From NCBI GenBank assembly GCA_937872225.1, contig CALMRZ010000038.1, forward strand, positions 99,665 to 163,664: a DNA stretch of 64,000 nucleotides, written 5' to 3'. The notes under the pieces are model-generated. The model did no database searches and was not told where the DNA came from. It saw only the letters and a program-made list of their open reading frames with translations. The stretch is from an uncultured Spirochaetota bacterium (GTDB taxonomy: Bacteria; Spirochaetota; UBA4802; UBA5550). How positions within the stretch are numbered: the first letter of the stretch is position 1; the number at the start of each line of letters is the position of its first letter. Made by a program: the position numbers and the translations under genes. This document shows positions 23,657-32,516 of the stretch, one piece after another.

Positions 23657-24958
23657 TCACTCCAGCGACTTCCCGGTGATCACGAAATAGGCGATCGGCA
23701 CCGACTCATTGCCCACGTCGCCGCCCGCGCCGGGAGCGGCAACGGAATCGCCCACCAGGAACAGGTTCGAGAACCCCGGCACCGCCGTTCCGGGCCGCCG
23801 GTGTTCGGTCTGGCCGGTGTTGATCTGCGCCCCGTCAACCATCTTCAGGGATGTTTCCCTCTTCCAGAGGATATGGTCCTCTATGTTGGGAAAATACTTC
23901 TTGATGGCCTGCCAGAGCTCCTCCTTGCGCTGCATGCGCAGGTTGGTGTCCCGCACGTCCTCCATCGTCGTCGGGTAGAACATGGTGAGGAGCTGGCCCC
24001 CTTCCGGCGCGATTCCCTCCGCGAGGTTCGACGTGATCATGCCGTAGGTCATCGGGCTGTAGGTGTACAGGAGACCGTCGCAGTCCCCCACCCTCTTTTT
24101 CAGCGCGAGGTCGAAAAATATCCCCGATGTCGGGACAAGGTTCTTGCACAGCTTCACGTATTCCTGGTCGAACCTGTCCTCCGGCAGGATACCGAAGATA
24201 TCCTGCACCGGCAGGTTCAGCACGACGCGGTCGGCGCCGTATTGTTTCCGTCCCACGGCAACGCCGGCGGCCTTCCCTTTCCCCAGCAGAACCGAATCCA
24301 CCTTTGCGCCGTAATGGATAACCCCCTTTTTCTCTATCTCGCCGATGAGGGACCGGTACACCGGCTTCCATCCTCCCGACAGGTACTCCGCAGAGTGGCC
24401 CGTGGTGAAGACCTTATGCAGATTCCGGAACATCTCCCCCGCCGAGGTCTTTTCCATGAAGGGGCACACCATGACGGAGGCGCTGATGAGCTCGAGGTAG
24501 CGCCGGACGCCGCCGGTGATCCTGTTCAGGTTCAGCCAGTCGCGGAGGGACACGTCCATCAGGCCCTCGTTCAGGGCGCCCTTCTTTATTTTCAGGAGCA
24601 GTCCGATAAGCTGTATCCTCTCGAAGAAGGAGAACATGTCGCTCTTGAAAATGCCGCCCGTGCTGGTGGGGAAGAGCGCCTTCTTCCCGTTCTGGTCTAT
24701 GACGTAGGACGGGCCGAGCTTCCGGAAGGAAACCTCCGAGCCGATCCTTTTCATTATTTTGGCCAGGGCGCTTTCCGGGCCGAAGCGCGTGAGGTGGACG
24801 CCGTAGTCCACCACGTATCCGCCGTATTCGTACAGGAAGGCCCTCCCTCCGGGATGGCTGTTTTTCTCGAAGACCTCCACCTCTTCGCCTTCATGGGCGA
24901 GGAGCGCCCCCAGGAGAAGGCCATTGATCCCGGCGCCGACGATAATCGTACCGCCCAT
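23657..24958 (-). CDS. FAD-dependent amine oxidase/phytoene desaturase-like oxidoreductase
   Basis: 433 residues. The N-terminus has a dinucleotide-binding fold IIVGAGINGLLLGALLAHEGEEVEVFEKNSHPGGRA (about 4-39), where GxGxxG is GAGINGL and the acidic strand-end residue is Glu. GGWKPVYRSLIGEIEKKGV resembles the CrtI/amine-oxidase GGxxxLxxxL motif, and FSNLFLVGDSVAAPGAGG near the C-terminus is the second FAD motif. The substrate is unknown; related proteins desaturate carotenoids or oxidise polyprenyl compounds. Its ATG shares a base with the stop of the upstream membrane protein, so the two are coupled. Confidence 0.88.
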   Translation of the reverse strand: MGGTIIVGAGINGLLLGALLAHEGEEVEVFEKNSHPGGRAFLYEYGGYVVDYGVHLTRFGPESALAKIMKRIGSEVSFRKLGPSYVIDQNGKKALFPTSTGGIFKSDMFSFFERIQLIGLLLKIKKGALNEGLMDVSLRDWLNLNRITGGVRRYLELISASVMVCPFMEKTSAGEMFRNLHKVFTTGHSAEYLSGGWKPVYRSLIGEIEKKGVIHYGAKVDSVLLGKGKAAGVAVGRKQYGADRVVLNLPVQDIFGILPEDRFDQEYVKLCKNLVPTSGIFFDLALKKRVGDCDGLLYTYSPMTYGMITSNLAEGIAPEGGQLLTMFYPTTMEDVRDTNLRMQRKEELWQAIKKYFPNIEDHILWKRETSLKMVDGAQINTGQTEHRRPGTAVPGFSNLFLVGDSVAAPGAGGDVGNESVPIAYFVITGKSLE

Positions 24959-25407
24959 CAGACCCGCTCCCTGCTGACCCGCCGGTAGAGCACAAGCATC
25001 AGTATACCCAGGGGCAGGTCAGTAAAAAATATGATCAGGTTTGCCAGGGTGTTCCACCCGGAACCGATGCCGGCAAAACCGGCAATAAAAAAAATGAGAC
25101 CGAAGAGGGATGATGTGAACTTCGCCGTCACCAGGGGTATGGCCATTCGGTAATTGTTCTTAACATCTTTATATATCATGCATGATAATACCGTGATGGT
25201 GGCCATCATGGACACCGTGAGGGAAAGCCAGAACCTGCCCGAATCGGACGCCATGGGCAGCGACGGGAAAAAGGCCAGGGAGGCTGCGTTCATCACCGCG
25301 AACATCGGACCAGGAAGAAAAATAAACACCAGCACAGCGCCAAAGAAGGTCACGGCATAGGCCAGGCCCGCGTACTTCATGATCCTTTCGTTTTTTGTCA
25401 GTTCCAT
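24958..25407 (-). CDS. Small four-helix membrane protein coupled to FAD oxidoreductase
   Basis: 149 residues starting at ATG 25407 (MELTKNERIMKYAG). The longer frame upstream begins in the divergent promoter region and is unlikely. Four hydrophobic segments are visible: about 12-40, 55-75, 85-110 and 117-140. The stop overlaps the oxidoreductase start as TGATG. No family recognised. Coupling suggests it anchors or serves the FAD enzyme, possibly with a lipid-soluble substrate. Confidence 0.75.
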   Translation of the reverse strand: MELTKNERIMKYAGLAYAVTFFGAVLVFIFLPGPMFAVMNAASLAFFPSLPMASDSGRFWLSLTVSMMATITVLSCMIYKDVKNNYRMAIPLVTAKFTSSLFGLIFFIAGFAGIGSGWNTLANLIIFFTDLPLGILMLVLYRRVSRERV

Positions 25408-25559
25408 CTGGTTCTCCGTTCGGGTCAAGGGAATGGGGCGACGTGATAACGACTGTATTCTAATACATGAAAAATACCGATTTGTCAACAAACTATTTGA
25501 CATCATGTGCCATGCAATCTACAAGGGCATACGGTTCGGGGCATAAACCGCAGGCAATC

Positions 25560-26237
25560 ATGAAACAGAAGAAAATCATCATTATCGCCGACTCGGTTTC
25601 CATGCCGCGCCACGGCGTGGCGTACGAGGAAACGTGGATACACATGCTGAAGCGCGAGTTCCCGGCCTATGATATCATGGACCGTACCGCCCGCGGAAGC
25701 ACCTCCACCCGCCTGGTCACCGAGGGGGGCGGCGGCGCCGACCTGCTGGAATCCTACATGCCTGACATTGTCATACTCCAGATTGGCATGGCCGAAGCGG
25801 CGCCGCGCCTCTTTGACAAGCGCGGCCTTGAGTATGCCCTTGTCAGCAGGTACATGCCGCCGCGCCTCAGGCAGCGGTATATCGAATACATTAAAAAAAG
25901 ACGGGTCAGGAGCCCTGAGATAACCGATGTCGCCCCGGAGCAGTTCAGGAAAAATATAACGGCATTTTTTGAGCGTGCAAAAATGATATCCGCCCGGATA
26001 ATCCTTATACCCATCCTCCCCACCACGGACGAATACGCGAGGAAGAGCCCCCATGCTCCCAAAAACGTGGAACGCTATAACGCGATATACCGCGAAACGG
26101 CGGCCCTCTTTGAAAACGTCACCATCGTGGACCCCTTCCGCCCCGGGATCGATATCAATGCCATATCAATAGACGAGCTCCATATCAATCCCGAAGGGTC
26201 AAAATTGGTTTTCAATGCCCTCAAGCCGTTGCTCTGA
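25560..26237 (+). CDS. SGNH/GDSL-type hydrolase
   Basis: 225 residues from ATG 25560 (MKQKKIIIIADSVSM). The nucleophile block I is ADSVSMPR with Ser12, a variant of GDSL. Block II appears as the glycine in RGSTSTRL, block III as ILQIGMAEAAPR where GxND is replaced by GMAE, and block V as DELHINPEG with the Asp and His of the catalytic triad. No signal peptide is evident, so it is probably cytoplasmic or acts on a membrane-bound substrate. Members are esterases or acyl-transferases. The missing Asn of block III weakens oxyanion-hole certainty. Confidence 0.82.
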   Translation: MKQKKIIIIADSVSMPRHGVAYEETWIHMLKREFPAYDIMDRTARGSTSTRLVTEGGGGADLLESYMPDIVILQIGMAEAAPRLFDKRGLEYALVSRYMPPRLRQRYIEYIKKRRVRSPEITDVAPEQFRKNITAFFERAKMISARIILIPILPTTDEYARKSPHAPKNVERYNAIYRETAALFENVTIVDPFRPGIDINAISIDELHINPEGSKLVFNALKPLL

Positions 26238-26314
26238 CCCTCGTTTTCCGGTAAACAGCGTTCAATACATGTCAAAGTAAATACACATTTTAGTGAAGCC
26301 ATCAGATTATTTTA

Positions 26315-26343
26315 TTTACTTTTTAACTTGCCCCGGGTATAAT
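26315..26343 (+). promoter_or_regulatory. Predicted sigma-70 promoter for sensor gene 26388
   Basis: TTTACT at 26315-26320, exact 17-base spacer, perfect TATAAT at 26338-26343. The predicted transcript starts near 26350, giving a 5' leader of about 38 bases before ATG 26388. Confidence 0.65.
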
Positions 26344-26387
26344 GACTTCGAAAAGCATTGCTTTAAAAAAAACGGATAGAATAGATA

Positions 26388-27170
26388 ATGGACCTCAAGA
26401 AGAAGCTCATCATAATCATAGGCTTATGCCTCATCCTGTCCGTCGGCTCCATCGTCATTATTACCAAGGTTTTTGACAAGACAGAGGAACAGCTACTCCA
26501 GAAATGCCGGATCGAGGCCCTTGTCGGCTCAAAGGTGATGAACACGTTCATGGAACTCATGGTCCACACCAACCAGCTCACGGCCGATCAGATCACCGAC
26601 ACGAATTACGTTCCCATCCCGGGAACCGACCCGCAGAAATACACCACCAAGTACGACGCGGTCTTCGACAAATATATCCAGAAGTTCGAAGACGAGTTTC
26701 TGAACGACGAGGACGTGGTCTTCTCGATACTGATCGACAAAAACGGTTACGTTCCGACGCACAATTCCAAGTATTCCCGCCCCGAGGGGAAAGACCACAA
26801 CCTGAACCTCTTCTACAGCCGTTCAAAGAGAAACTTCGCCACCAACCTCGAGATAAAACAGGTATTGCAATACCGCGGCCCGGGGACGGTGAAATACCTT
26901 TACGAGCGCGACACGGGAGAAAGCATGTGGGACATCGGAGCCCCGGTCCAGTTCCGCGACAGCCACTGGGGAGCGTTCCTGGTGGGGATATCCCTGCACC
27001 GGATCGATATCATAAAGAACCAGATGGTGATCATAACCGTTACCATCATGATAATTATATTGAGTTTCACCCTCCTCGTGATCCTGGCGGTCATACCCCA
27101 GAAATACCTGGTGCCCCAGGCGAAAACGGAAGGGGGCGACGATACCGATATCACACCGGACGCCGGCTGA
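26388..27170 (+). CDS. Cache-like membrane sensor domain protein without output domain (paralogue 1)
   Basis: 260 residues: helix about 7-27, an extracytoplasmic domain about 30-212, a second helix about 213-236, and a 25-residue polar tail. Residues 117-130 (DKNGYVPTHNSKYS) with nearby RSKRNF and WDIGAPVQFRDSHWGAFLVG are the hallmark of the sensor part of many methyl-accepting chemotaxis proteins. HAMP and signalling domains are absent, and the stop follows a normal short tail. A close paralogue lies at 29555-30313. It may bind a small ligand outside the cell and pass the signal to another membrane protein. Partner unknown. Confidence 0.85.
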   Translation: MDLKKKLIIIIGLCLILSVGSIVIITKVFDKTEEQLLQKCRIEALVGSKVMNTFMELMVHTNQLTADQITDTNYVPIPGTDPQKYTTKYDAVFDKYIQKFEDEFLNDEDVVFSILIDKNGYVPTHNSKYSRPEGKDHNLNLFYSRSKRNFATNLEIKQVLQYRGPGTVKYLYERDTGESMWDIGAPVQFRDSHWGAFLVGISLHRIDIIKNQMVIITVTIMIIILSFTLLVILAVIPQKYLVPQAKTEGGDDTDITPDAG

Positions 27171-27318
27171 TCCCCGCAGGTCATTTCCAACTCGAATTGT
27201 TTTATTTGAAATCCAGCCGGAGTGAAGATGCGTCGCGTATCCGATGCTGTGGCCTCCGTGTCACGCGGCGGCCTTTCATGACGGACCCGGGCACATTGAT
27301 TGAAAAAGGAGACAGACC

Positions 27319-28083
27319 ATGAGCACCATCACCTACGGCCTTGAAGGAAAGGTAATTGTCGTAACCGGCGGCAGCCGGGGCATCGGCCTCGAGCTGGCAA
27401 AAAAGCTTGTCGAGGAAAAGGCGAAGATCGTGATATGCGGCCGCAAAAAGGAAAATCTCGATGCAGCCGCCGCGTCACTGGGGGGCGGCGACAGTCTCCT
27501 CACGGTGGCGGCCCACATAGCAAAGGAGGAGGACGTGAACAGGCTCTTCGAAGAAGTGATCAACCGGTTCTCGCGCCTCGACATCCTCATCAACAACGTT
27601 GGCATGAACCTCATGACGCCCTCCACCGCCGATACCGACGTGGCGCAGTGGCAGAAAATAATAGAAACCAACCTGACGGGGACCTTTATCTGCTCCCGCA
27701 AGGCGGCGGCGATCATGAAGCAGGCAAATAAAGGAAAGATCGTCAGCCTGTCGTCCATCGCCGGCCGCAAGGCCTCGCCGGGAATGGGCATTTACGGCAT
27801 AGCGAAAGCGGGAGTGGAGATGATGACCAGGGTCCTCGCTGCCGAGCTCGCCTCTTACAACATTCAGGTCAACGCCGTGGCCCCGGCCATGGTGCGCACC
27901 GATTTCAGCAAGCCCTTCTGGTCAAACAGGGACATCCACGACCATGTCGTAAGAGGGATTCCCATGGGCAGGATAGCGGAGCCCATCGAGGTGGTCCACC
28001 CTGTCCTCTTTCTCGCGTCGGAGGCGTCCAGCTTCATCACCGGTCAGACCATCGTGGTTGACGGCGGATCCACCGCGATATAA
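27319..28083 (+). CDS. Short-chain dehydrogenase/reductase (SDR), FabG-like
   Basis: 254 residues, classical SDR. The cofactor motif TGGSRGIG lies near 16-23, the Arg in ICGRKKEN after strand 2 hints at NADP(H) preference, and NNVG (near 90-93) stabilises the core. The catalytic Ser lies in SLSSIAG and the YxxxK motif reads YGIAK. The C-terminal [31 protein letters not shown] is typical of FabG-like 3-oxoacyl reductases. The substrate is not fixed by sequence. It lies about 150 bases after the sensor gene and ends at a strong terminator. Confidence 0.94.
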   Translation: MSTITYGLEGKVIVVTGGSRGIGLELAKKLVEEKAKIVICGRKKENLDAAAASLGGGDSLLTVAAHIAKEEDVNRLFEEVINRFSRLDILINNVGMNLMTPSTADTDVAQWQKIIETNLTGTFICSRKAAAIMKQANKGKIVSLSSIAGRKASPGMGIYGIAKAGVEMMTRVLAAELASYNIQVNAVAPAMVRTDFSKPFWSNRDIHDHVVRGIPMGRIAEPIEVVHPVLFLASEASSFITGQTIVVDGGSTAI

Positions 28084-28100
28084 CGGGGGCATCCATATAC

Positions 28101-28132
28101 AAAAAGCGGGGTTCATGAACCCCGCTTTTTTG
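28101..28132 (+). terminator. Rho-independent terminator after SDR gene, possibly bidirectional
   Basis: Stem AAAAAGCGGGGTTC against GAACCCCGCTTTTT with an AT centre and a T-run on the plus strand. The mirrored A-run gives a T-run on the minus strand too, so it could also serve the convergent HEAT-repeat gene, which stops at 28181. Confidence 0.85.
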
Positions 28133-28180
28133 CAATCATCCCCGTTTCTTTGCCGGTGATTCCGTATCTCAATTTCTTTT

Positions 28181-29209
28181 TTATTTCTTTTTCGTATCTT
28201 CCAGCTTGGTCTGGATGGTGTAGTATGCCTTTTTGGCCTCTTCCCTGACGCTCTTGTTCAGGTCTTCTTTGGCTTTCTCAAGGGGCTTGAGTACAGCTGG
28301 GTCGATGATCCGCTCCAGCGCCTTGACCGCCTCCAGCCTGATGTCAAAATAGGGGTCATTGATCATGCGGGCCAGGGTGTTGATGGAGCCCTTGTCCCTC
28401 ATCTGGGCGAGGGCCTTGACCGCTTCAAAGCGCACGTTCTTGTACTCATCGCTCGTCGCCTTGTGGACCAGCGGCAGGGCGTCGACAAATCGGTGCTTGC
28501 CGATATAGGTGAGGGCGTCCACCTTGGAGGCAACGCCTTCATTCATCCTTTTTACCATCATCATCAGGGGAGCGTCGTTGAGGGCCTTCTTGGCCCGTTC
28601 GGTGCCGATGCTCTCCATGATCTCGCGTGCCGCGCGCCGGATCTCGAGCTTGTTGTCGGTCAGGGAGCCGATTAAAAGTTCGATGGCATCGTCGGTCTGG
28701 ATCGCCCCCAGGGCCTTGACAGCCTCAAGGCGGATCTGGTGCCGCGTATCATGGAGTTTCTCTTCGAGGTGCACGATCGAAGAATGGTCCTTCAGGGAAC
28801 CCATGGTCCGGATGGCCTCGAGCTGGACCATGCCCTTCTTGTCGTTCAGGGCAAGGACAATCAGGCTTGACGCCTGGGCGTCTAATTTCCCGCGGTCAGC
28901 GAGAATCCTGAGGGCGTCGATCTTGTCATTCTGCGAACCCTCGACCATAATGGAATGGAGGTCATCGAGGATGCCTTCATCGCCAACCTCGGCCAGCTTG
29001 AGGATGGCGGCGTTACGGACGCGGACATCCTTGTCGTTTTTCATTTTCCGCAAAGCGTTAAGGATTTCGGGGGTCCGTTCTTCCCTGGCCACAAGGTTGA
29101 GAAAAGCCTTGAGCCTTACTTCGGGGTCCCGGTAGGTGGTGCACTTGATAAGGCCGGGTATATTATTCTCACTTATGAATTTTTCGATATTGGGTCTGAA
29201 TAATAACAT
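28181..29209 (-). CDS. HEAT-repeat protein
   Basis: 342 residues built from about ten helical-pair repeats of roughly 31 residues with the pattern D-x-x-x-x-V/I-R-x-E-A-V-K-A-L (for example HDTRHQIRLEAVKALG, DEYKNVRFEAVKALA, DPYFDIRLEAVKALE). HEAT solenoids are protein-interaction scaffolds. There is no signal peptide or catalytic motif, so a cytoplasmic adaptor role is likely. The C-terminus is Lys-rich. It lies between two paralogous sensor genes but on the opposite strand. Confidence 0.9.
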   Translation of the reverse strand: MLLFRPNIEKFISENNIPGLIKCTTYRDPEVRLKAFLNLVAREERTPEILNALRKMKNDKDVRVRNAAILKLAEVGDEGILDDLHSIMVEGSQNDKIDALRILADRGKLDAQASSLIVLALNDKKGMVQLEAIRTMGSLKDHSSIVHLEEKLHDTRHQIRLEAVKALGAIQTDDAIELLIGSLTDNKLEIRRAAREIMESIGTERAKKALNDAPLMMMVKRMNEGVASKVDALTYIGKHRFVDALPLVHKATSDEYKNVRFEAVKALAQMRDKGSINTLARMINDPYFDIRLEAVKALERIIDPAVLKPLEKAKEDLNKSVREEAKKAYYTIQTKLEDTKKK

Positions 29210-29554
29210 GTACGTTACCCTGCCCTTTAAAGCTTTTTAGCCAGATTAGCAACTGCGTCATAATTGTCAATATAAAACATCGAAAATTACGGCCCCATAA
29301 CGTGAAACTATAGTTTTCCGTGATATAAAAGTAACCAGAAATAGTGATTTCGTAAAGTACAATTTCAATATTGATTCATTTTCATCTTGAGGGGCGACCG
29401 ATATGATTATAATCCTGTTATGTGACGCGCCGGGAGCGCCTGGTCCAAATAGCAATCGGAAGAAAATTATAATAGACAATTAAGTGATTATATGTAATAT
29501 TTGCGCCAGATAATGGCGAATCAGTGTTATCAAATTAATCAAGCAGAGTAAACC
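29210..29554. other. AT-rich intergenic region with weak promoter
   Basis: 345 bases between the divergent HEAT and sensor genes. A perfect TATAAT at 29408-29413 has TTGAGG 15 bases upstream (29387-29392), a short spacer, which would give a leader of about 135 bases for the sensor gene at 29555. No small gene or structured RNA was recognised. Confidence 0.35.
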
Positions 29555-30313
29555 ATGAGCTTAAGAAGAAAAATCATTCTGGCGATAGCTTTCAGTCTTA
29601 TGTCCTGTCTGGGATCATATCTGATCATCTACAAGATTTTCAGCAACCTGGAAAACCAGCTCTATGAAAAGTGCCGCATCGAGGCCATGGCCGGCGCCAG
29701 GGCGATGAGCGAAATCATGTACTTCATGATAAAAAACAATATGATCAGCAAGGATGACATTTTCGACGAGAATTACATAGAGATTCCCGGGACCAATCCG
29801 AAGAAATACATGACCCGCTTTACCCCTGTATTATCAAAATGGATCCAGGGCATTGAAGACCAGTTCCTGTTGGATACTGAAGTGGAGTTCGCCATTTTAA
29901 TGGATAAAAACGGCTACGTCCCTATCCATAATTCGAAATATTCGCAGCCGCAGACGAACAATTACGCCCGTGACGTAATTTACAGCAGGTCCCAGAGGAA
30001 CTTTTCAGCCTACGAAGGCATAAAAAAGATTCTCGATTACAACGGCGACAGCGCCCACAAGGAGCTGTACAAGAGGGACACCGGAGAGATACTCTGGAAC
30101 ATAGGGGCCCCCGTCAGGCTCTACGGCAAACAGTGGGGTTCCTTTATCATAGGCGTCAATCTGGTCAACATAGACAGGATCAAGAACCAGATGCTGGTCC
30201 TTATCATCATAACCATGACCTTCATACTGGCGGTCACCAACCTGATCATCCTGATGATGATACCGCGCCGGTATGACACGGCCGCCGAACAGGACGCGAA
30301 GCTCATGGAATAA
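29555..30313 (+). CDS. Cache-like membrane sensor domain protein without output domain (paralogue 2)
   Basis: 252 residues, aligning almost gap-free with the protein at 26388-27170. It shares the N-terminal helix about 7-27, YEKCRIEAMAG where paralogue 1 has LQKCRIEALVG, motif DKNGYVPIHNSKYS at 117-130, RSQRNF, LYKRDTGEILWNIGAPVRL and WGSFIIGVNLVNIDRIKNQM before the second helix. Like paralogue 1 it stops after a 20-residue cytoplasmic tail. The gene probably arose by duplication, with SDR and HEAT genes now between. Ligand and partner are unknown. Confidence 0.85.
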   Translation: MSLRRKIILAIAFSLMSCLGSYLIIYKIFSNLENQLYEKCRIEAMAGARAMSEIMYFMIKNNMISKDDIFDENYIEIPGTNPKKYMTRFTPVLSKWIQGIEDQFLLDTEVEFAILMDKNGYVPIHNSKYSQPQTNNYARDVIYSRSQRNFSAYEGIKKILDYNGDSAHKELYKRDTGEILWNIGAPVRLYGKQWGSFIIGVNLVNIDRIKNQMLVLIIITMTFILAVTNLIILMMIPRRYDTAAEQDAKLME

Positions 30314-30366
30314 CGGAATGAAGACCGGTAGACCGCTCTGCTGAACGGCCCCCGGGAAACCCCGGT

Positions 30367-30402
30367 AAAAAAACAGAACACCCGCTCATGGCGGGTGTTC
30401 TG
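30367..30402 (-). terminator. Rho-independent terminator for the 92-residue protein gene
   Basis: Stem CAGAACACCCGC (30374-30385) against GCGGGTGTTCTG (30391-30402) with a short loop. On the minus strand it is followed by seven T (30373-30367). It lies 28 bases past the stop of the gene at 30430-30708. Confidence 0.85.
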
Positions 30403-30429
30403 CTGTATTTCGGCACTGTTCGATGGGTG

Positions 30430-30708
30430 TTAGTATTTGATATTCATCTCGCTGATTTCTTTCTGAACGAAGTACTCGACCGGTGTTACGCCGTAAATCT
30501 TCTCAAAATCGCCTTTATACGGACAGAGGTTGCATCCTATTTTCTCCAGGACGTTGGTGAACTTCAGCATCTGCTTGGCCGTGTCCTTGTCGATGGCCGT
30601 TTTGCCCCCGCCCTGCATGCTCGTTTCCAGATACTTCCTCATTTTCTGCAAAACGCACGCCTTGCATTTTTCCGCGTGTTCTCTGACATTTTTGGTAATT
30701 AACGCCAT
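30430..30708 (-). CDS. Small protein with two CxxC pairs
   Basis: 92 residues, not recognised. CKAC (residues 15-18) and CNLC (about 59-62) could together bind one metal ion or an Fe-S cluster. The rest is helical and charged (KMRKYLETSMQGGGKTAIDKDTAKQMLKFTNVLEKIG), and the end reads YGVTPVEYFVQKEISEMNIKY. No signal peptide, so cytoplasmic. It stands alone between terminators, with a strong terminator of its own, which supports it being a real gene. Confidence 0.7.
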   Translation of the reverse strand: MALITKNVREHAEKCKACVLQKMRKYLETSMQGGGKTAIDKDTAKQMLKFTNVLEKIGCNLCPYKGDFEKIYGVTPVEYFVQKEISEMNIKY

Positions 30709-30851
30709 TGAAGCTTCCTCCCCTGAACAATATTTGTTCTTGTATTATTAGGTTCCACTTAAACCGTTTTGATACATAATACCATTTGTGTTAAAAAATT
30801 TCCACAAAAAAATTTCACAAAATAAATATATGTCCATTTTCCTTTTACGGA

Positions 30852-31298
30852 CTAGAGAAAAAACCTGATCAATTTCGCAAAAAAATAGGCCCCGGTGAAA
30901 AGAAAGAGTGGAATGGTTGCAAAAAAAGCGGCCACTTCCCCCGGCTTGACCACCGAAGGATGAAGCACCTTCTTCCCGAAAAAATTATAATGATAGTTCT
31001 CCGGCAGTTTTGAACGCTGGTAGATGCGCCGCGCGATGGTGATCTGGGACATCAGCATCACCACCATCGTGAAGCCGTTCACGATCCACATCATGAGGGG
31101 AAACTTGATCTTCTGTATCTGCTCCGGCCTGTACAGGGCGGTAAAGATCAGGGCGGCCGAGATAAAGACGTTGCACACCGTCGTGAGTATATACTTCTGT
31201 AGCAAATCGGGCTTGCGGGTCTGAATGTATCTGGCAAGATATGATAAATGAAACCCAAGGGATAGCAGCAGCACCAGAAATAAAAGAACTATTATCAC
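30852..31298 (-). CDS. Small four-helix membrane protein of unknown function
   Basis: 148 residues with hydrophobic segments at about 2-22, 38-60, 68-88 and 122-144. Between helices 3 and 4 lies a basic polar loop (RRIYQRSKLPENYHYNFFGKKVLHPSVVKPGE). Not recognised. It is followed upstream by a long non-coding stretch, so it probably has its own promoter. Confidence 0.7.
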   Translation of the reverse strand: MIIVLLFLVLLLSLGFHLSYLARYIQTRKPDLLQKYILTTVCNVFISAALIFTALYRPEQIQKIKFPLMMWIVNGFTMVVMLMSQITIARRIYQRSKLPENYHYNFFGKKVLHPSVVKPGEVAAFFATIPLFLFTGAYFFAKLIRFFL

Positions 31299-31623
31299 CT
31301 ATCACTCCGAAAATAGCGCAGATTAAACATAGCTCCGGCAGGAAGCGCAGCAGCTGTACTTCCTTCGAAAATGTACAAAAAGAGAATTATTCGGTCATTT
31401 CAAAGGTTTTCAATATCCCCATCCCCCTTGAGGAAGAGCGGGCCTTACCTGCTTCACCAGATGAAACGAAAGCACCCTGACCGATGCAAGCTGAAGAAAA
31501 CAATACAACCGTGACCGCATATGACATTAGACCACTTGTATAAAAAAGTCAAGAGAAAGACTGCATTTTTTTACTCTGGACAGCAGGGGGAAAACCATTG
31601 TGAGCCGAAGAGGAAAAAATTTT

Positions 31624-31656
31624 CCTCCCTGAAGGAATTTTGTTCCTCCAGGGAGG
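31624..31656 (-). terminator. Long hairpin with downstream T-run on the minus strand
   Basis: CCTCCCTG (31624-31631) pairs with CAGGGAGG (31649-31656), an A-C mismatch follows, then AGGAA (31633-31637) pairs with TTCCT (31643-31647) around loop TTTTG. On the minus strand the stem is followed after four A by six T, as in an intrinsic terminator. It would suit the minus-strand small gene ending at 31726. Confidence 0.6.
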
Positions 31657-31725
31657 GGAAAAGGATATGGAGGGTTTAAATCGGTTATCAACCGTTAAAC
31701 TGCGATGGTGGTAACGCTCATGAAC

Positions 31726-32089
31726 TCAAGAGTTCATTCTGCGCATTCTCCAGTAAGCTATGCTTCCGCTGACCAGATGCAGTGCCGCCAGAATACCGAT
31801 CATGATGCCTGTCCTGGTCGTTGCTGAAATTCTCACGATTGACGCATCCAGGGTCGTTTCATCATTGATTATTGATTCTGTTCAGCCTTGCCGCGTCGGT
31901 AACACCGGTTGCATCATCGGCCACTTCATTACTCTGGCCTTTATCGGTAATGGTCTGATCCACATAAAGATCATGTACAGGTTGAAAATTGTTATCTCCC
32001 GCCGTTGTTATACTGTCTGCCGCATGATTGTCTTTGATAAATAAAAACACTAACAATGCTATGACAGGTATCAGGCAGAAGTTATTCAT
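31726..32089 (-). pseudogene. Possible small secreted or anchored peptide, frameshifted
   Basis: From ATG 32089 the frame encodes a signal-peptide-like start (MNNFCLIPVIALLVFLFIKD, then NHAADS) and an acidic stretch to a stop at 31862. In another frame, just across that stop, follows NDETTLDASIVRISATTRTG, then a hydrophobic helix IMIGILAALHLVSGSIAYW and a basic end RMRRMNS, stopping at 31726-31728. Removing one base near 31866 joins them into a 120-residue product with signal peptide and C-terminal anchor. A terminator-like hairpin follows. There is no clear ribosome site and the region is AT-rich, so this is tentative. Confidence 0.35.
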
Positions 32090-32516
32090 TCAATTTTTAA
32101 ACTAATCACAATCCTTAAAAATGAATTCGATCATATACAGAAAAATATATACAGTATACAATTATTCATAAAATACAATAATAAATAAAGAATGTCAATT
32201 ACAAATCCCGCACGGATGGGTTTGAAAAATATTTTTTTTAAATGTTTAATTTTTATAATTATTTATATAATTTATTTATTTTATTTTAACTAATTTTTTA
32301 TGTCTCGACAGGAGGGGGGTCAGAGCAAAAAAGAACAACTTCAGTTACTCATTAATCATTAAGACATACTCTACCCTGGAAGAAATCAGACCGGATTAAT
32401 GTATTCCCTTGAAGAAACAGGCTATGCCCTGAAAATTATATTGACTCTTTGCATTATTTTGATAATGACCGTAATGGTATCATAAATAACGATCTTTTTT
32501 TATATAACAGTGTCTA
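32090..32516. other. Very AT-rich non-coding region before the sigma factor gene
   Basis: About 430 bases without a credible gene. Bases 32221-32300 are almost pure A/T, in sharp contrast with the rest of the window. It may contain the sigma factor promoter, possibly bent DNA, but no convincing -35/-10 pair was picked. Confidence 0.4.

Noticed and set aside
31241..31480. Small plus-strand open frame of 79 codons
   Set aside because: It overlaps the start of the membrane protein gene on the other strand and shows no similarity, ribosome site or structural feature.
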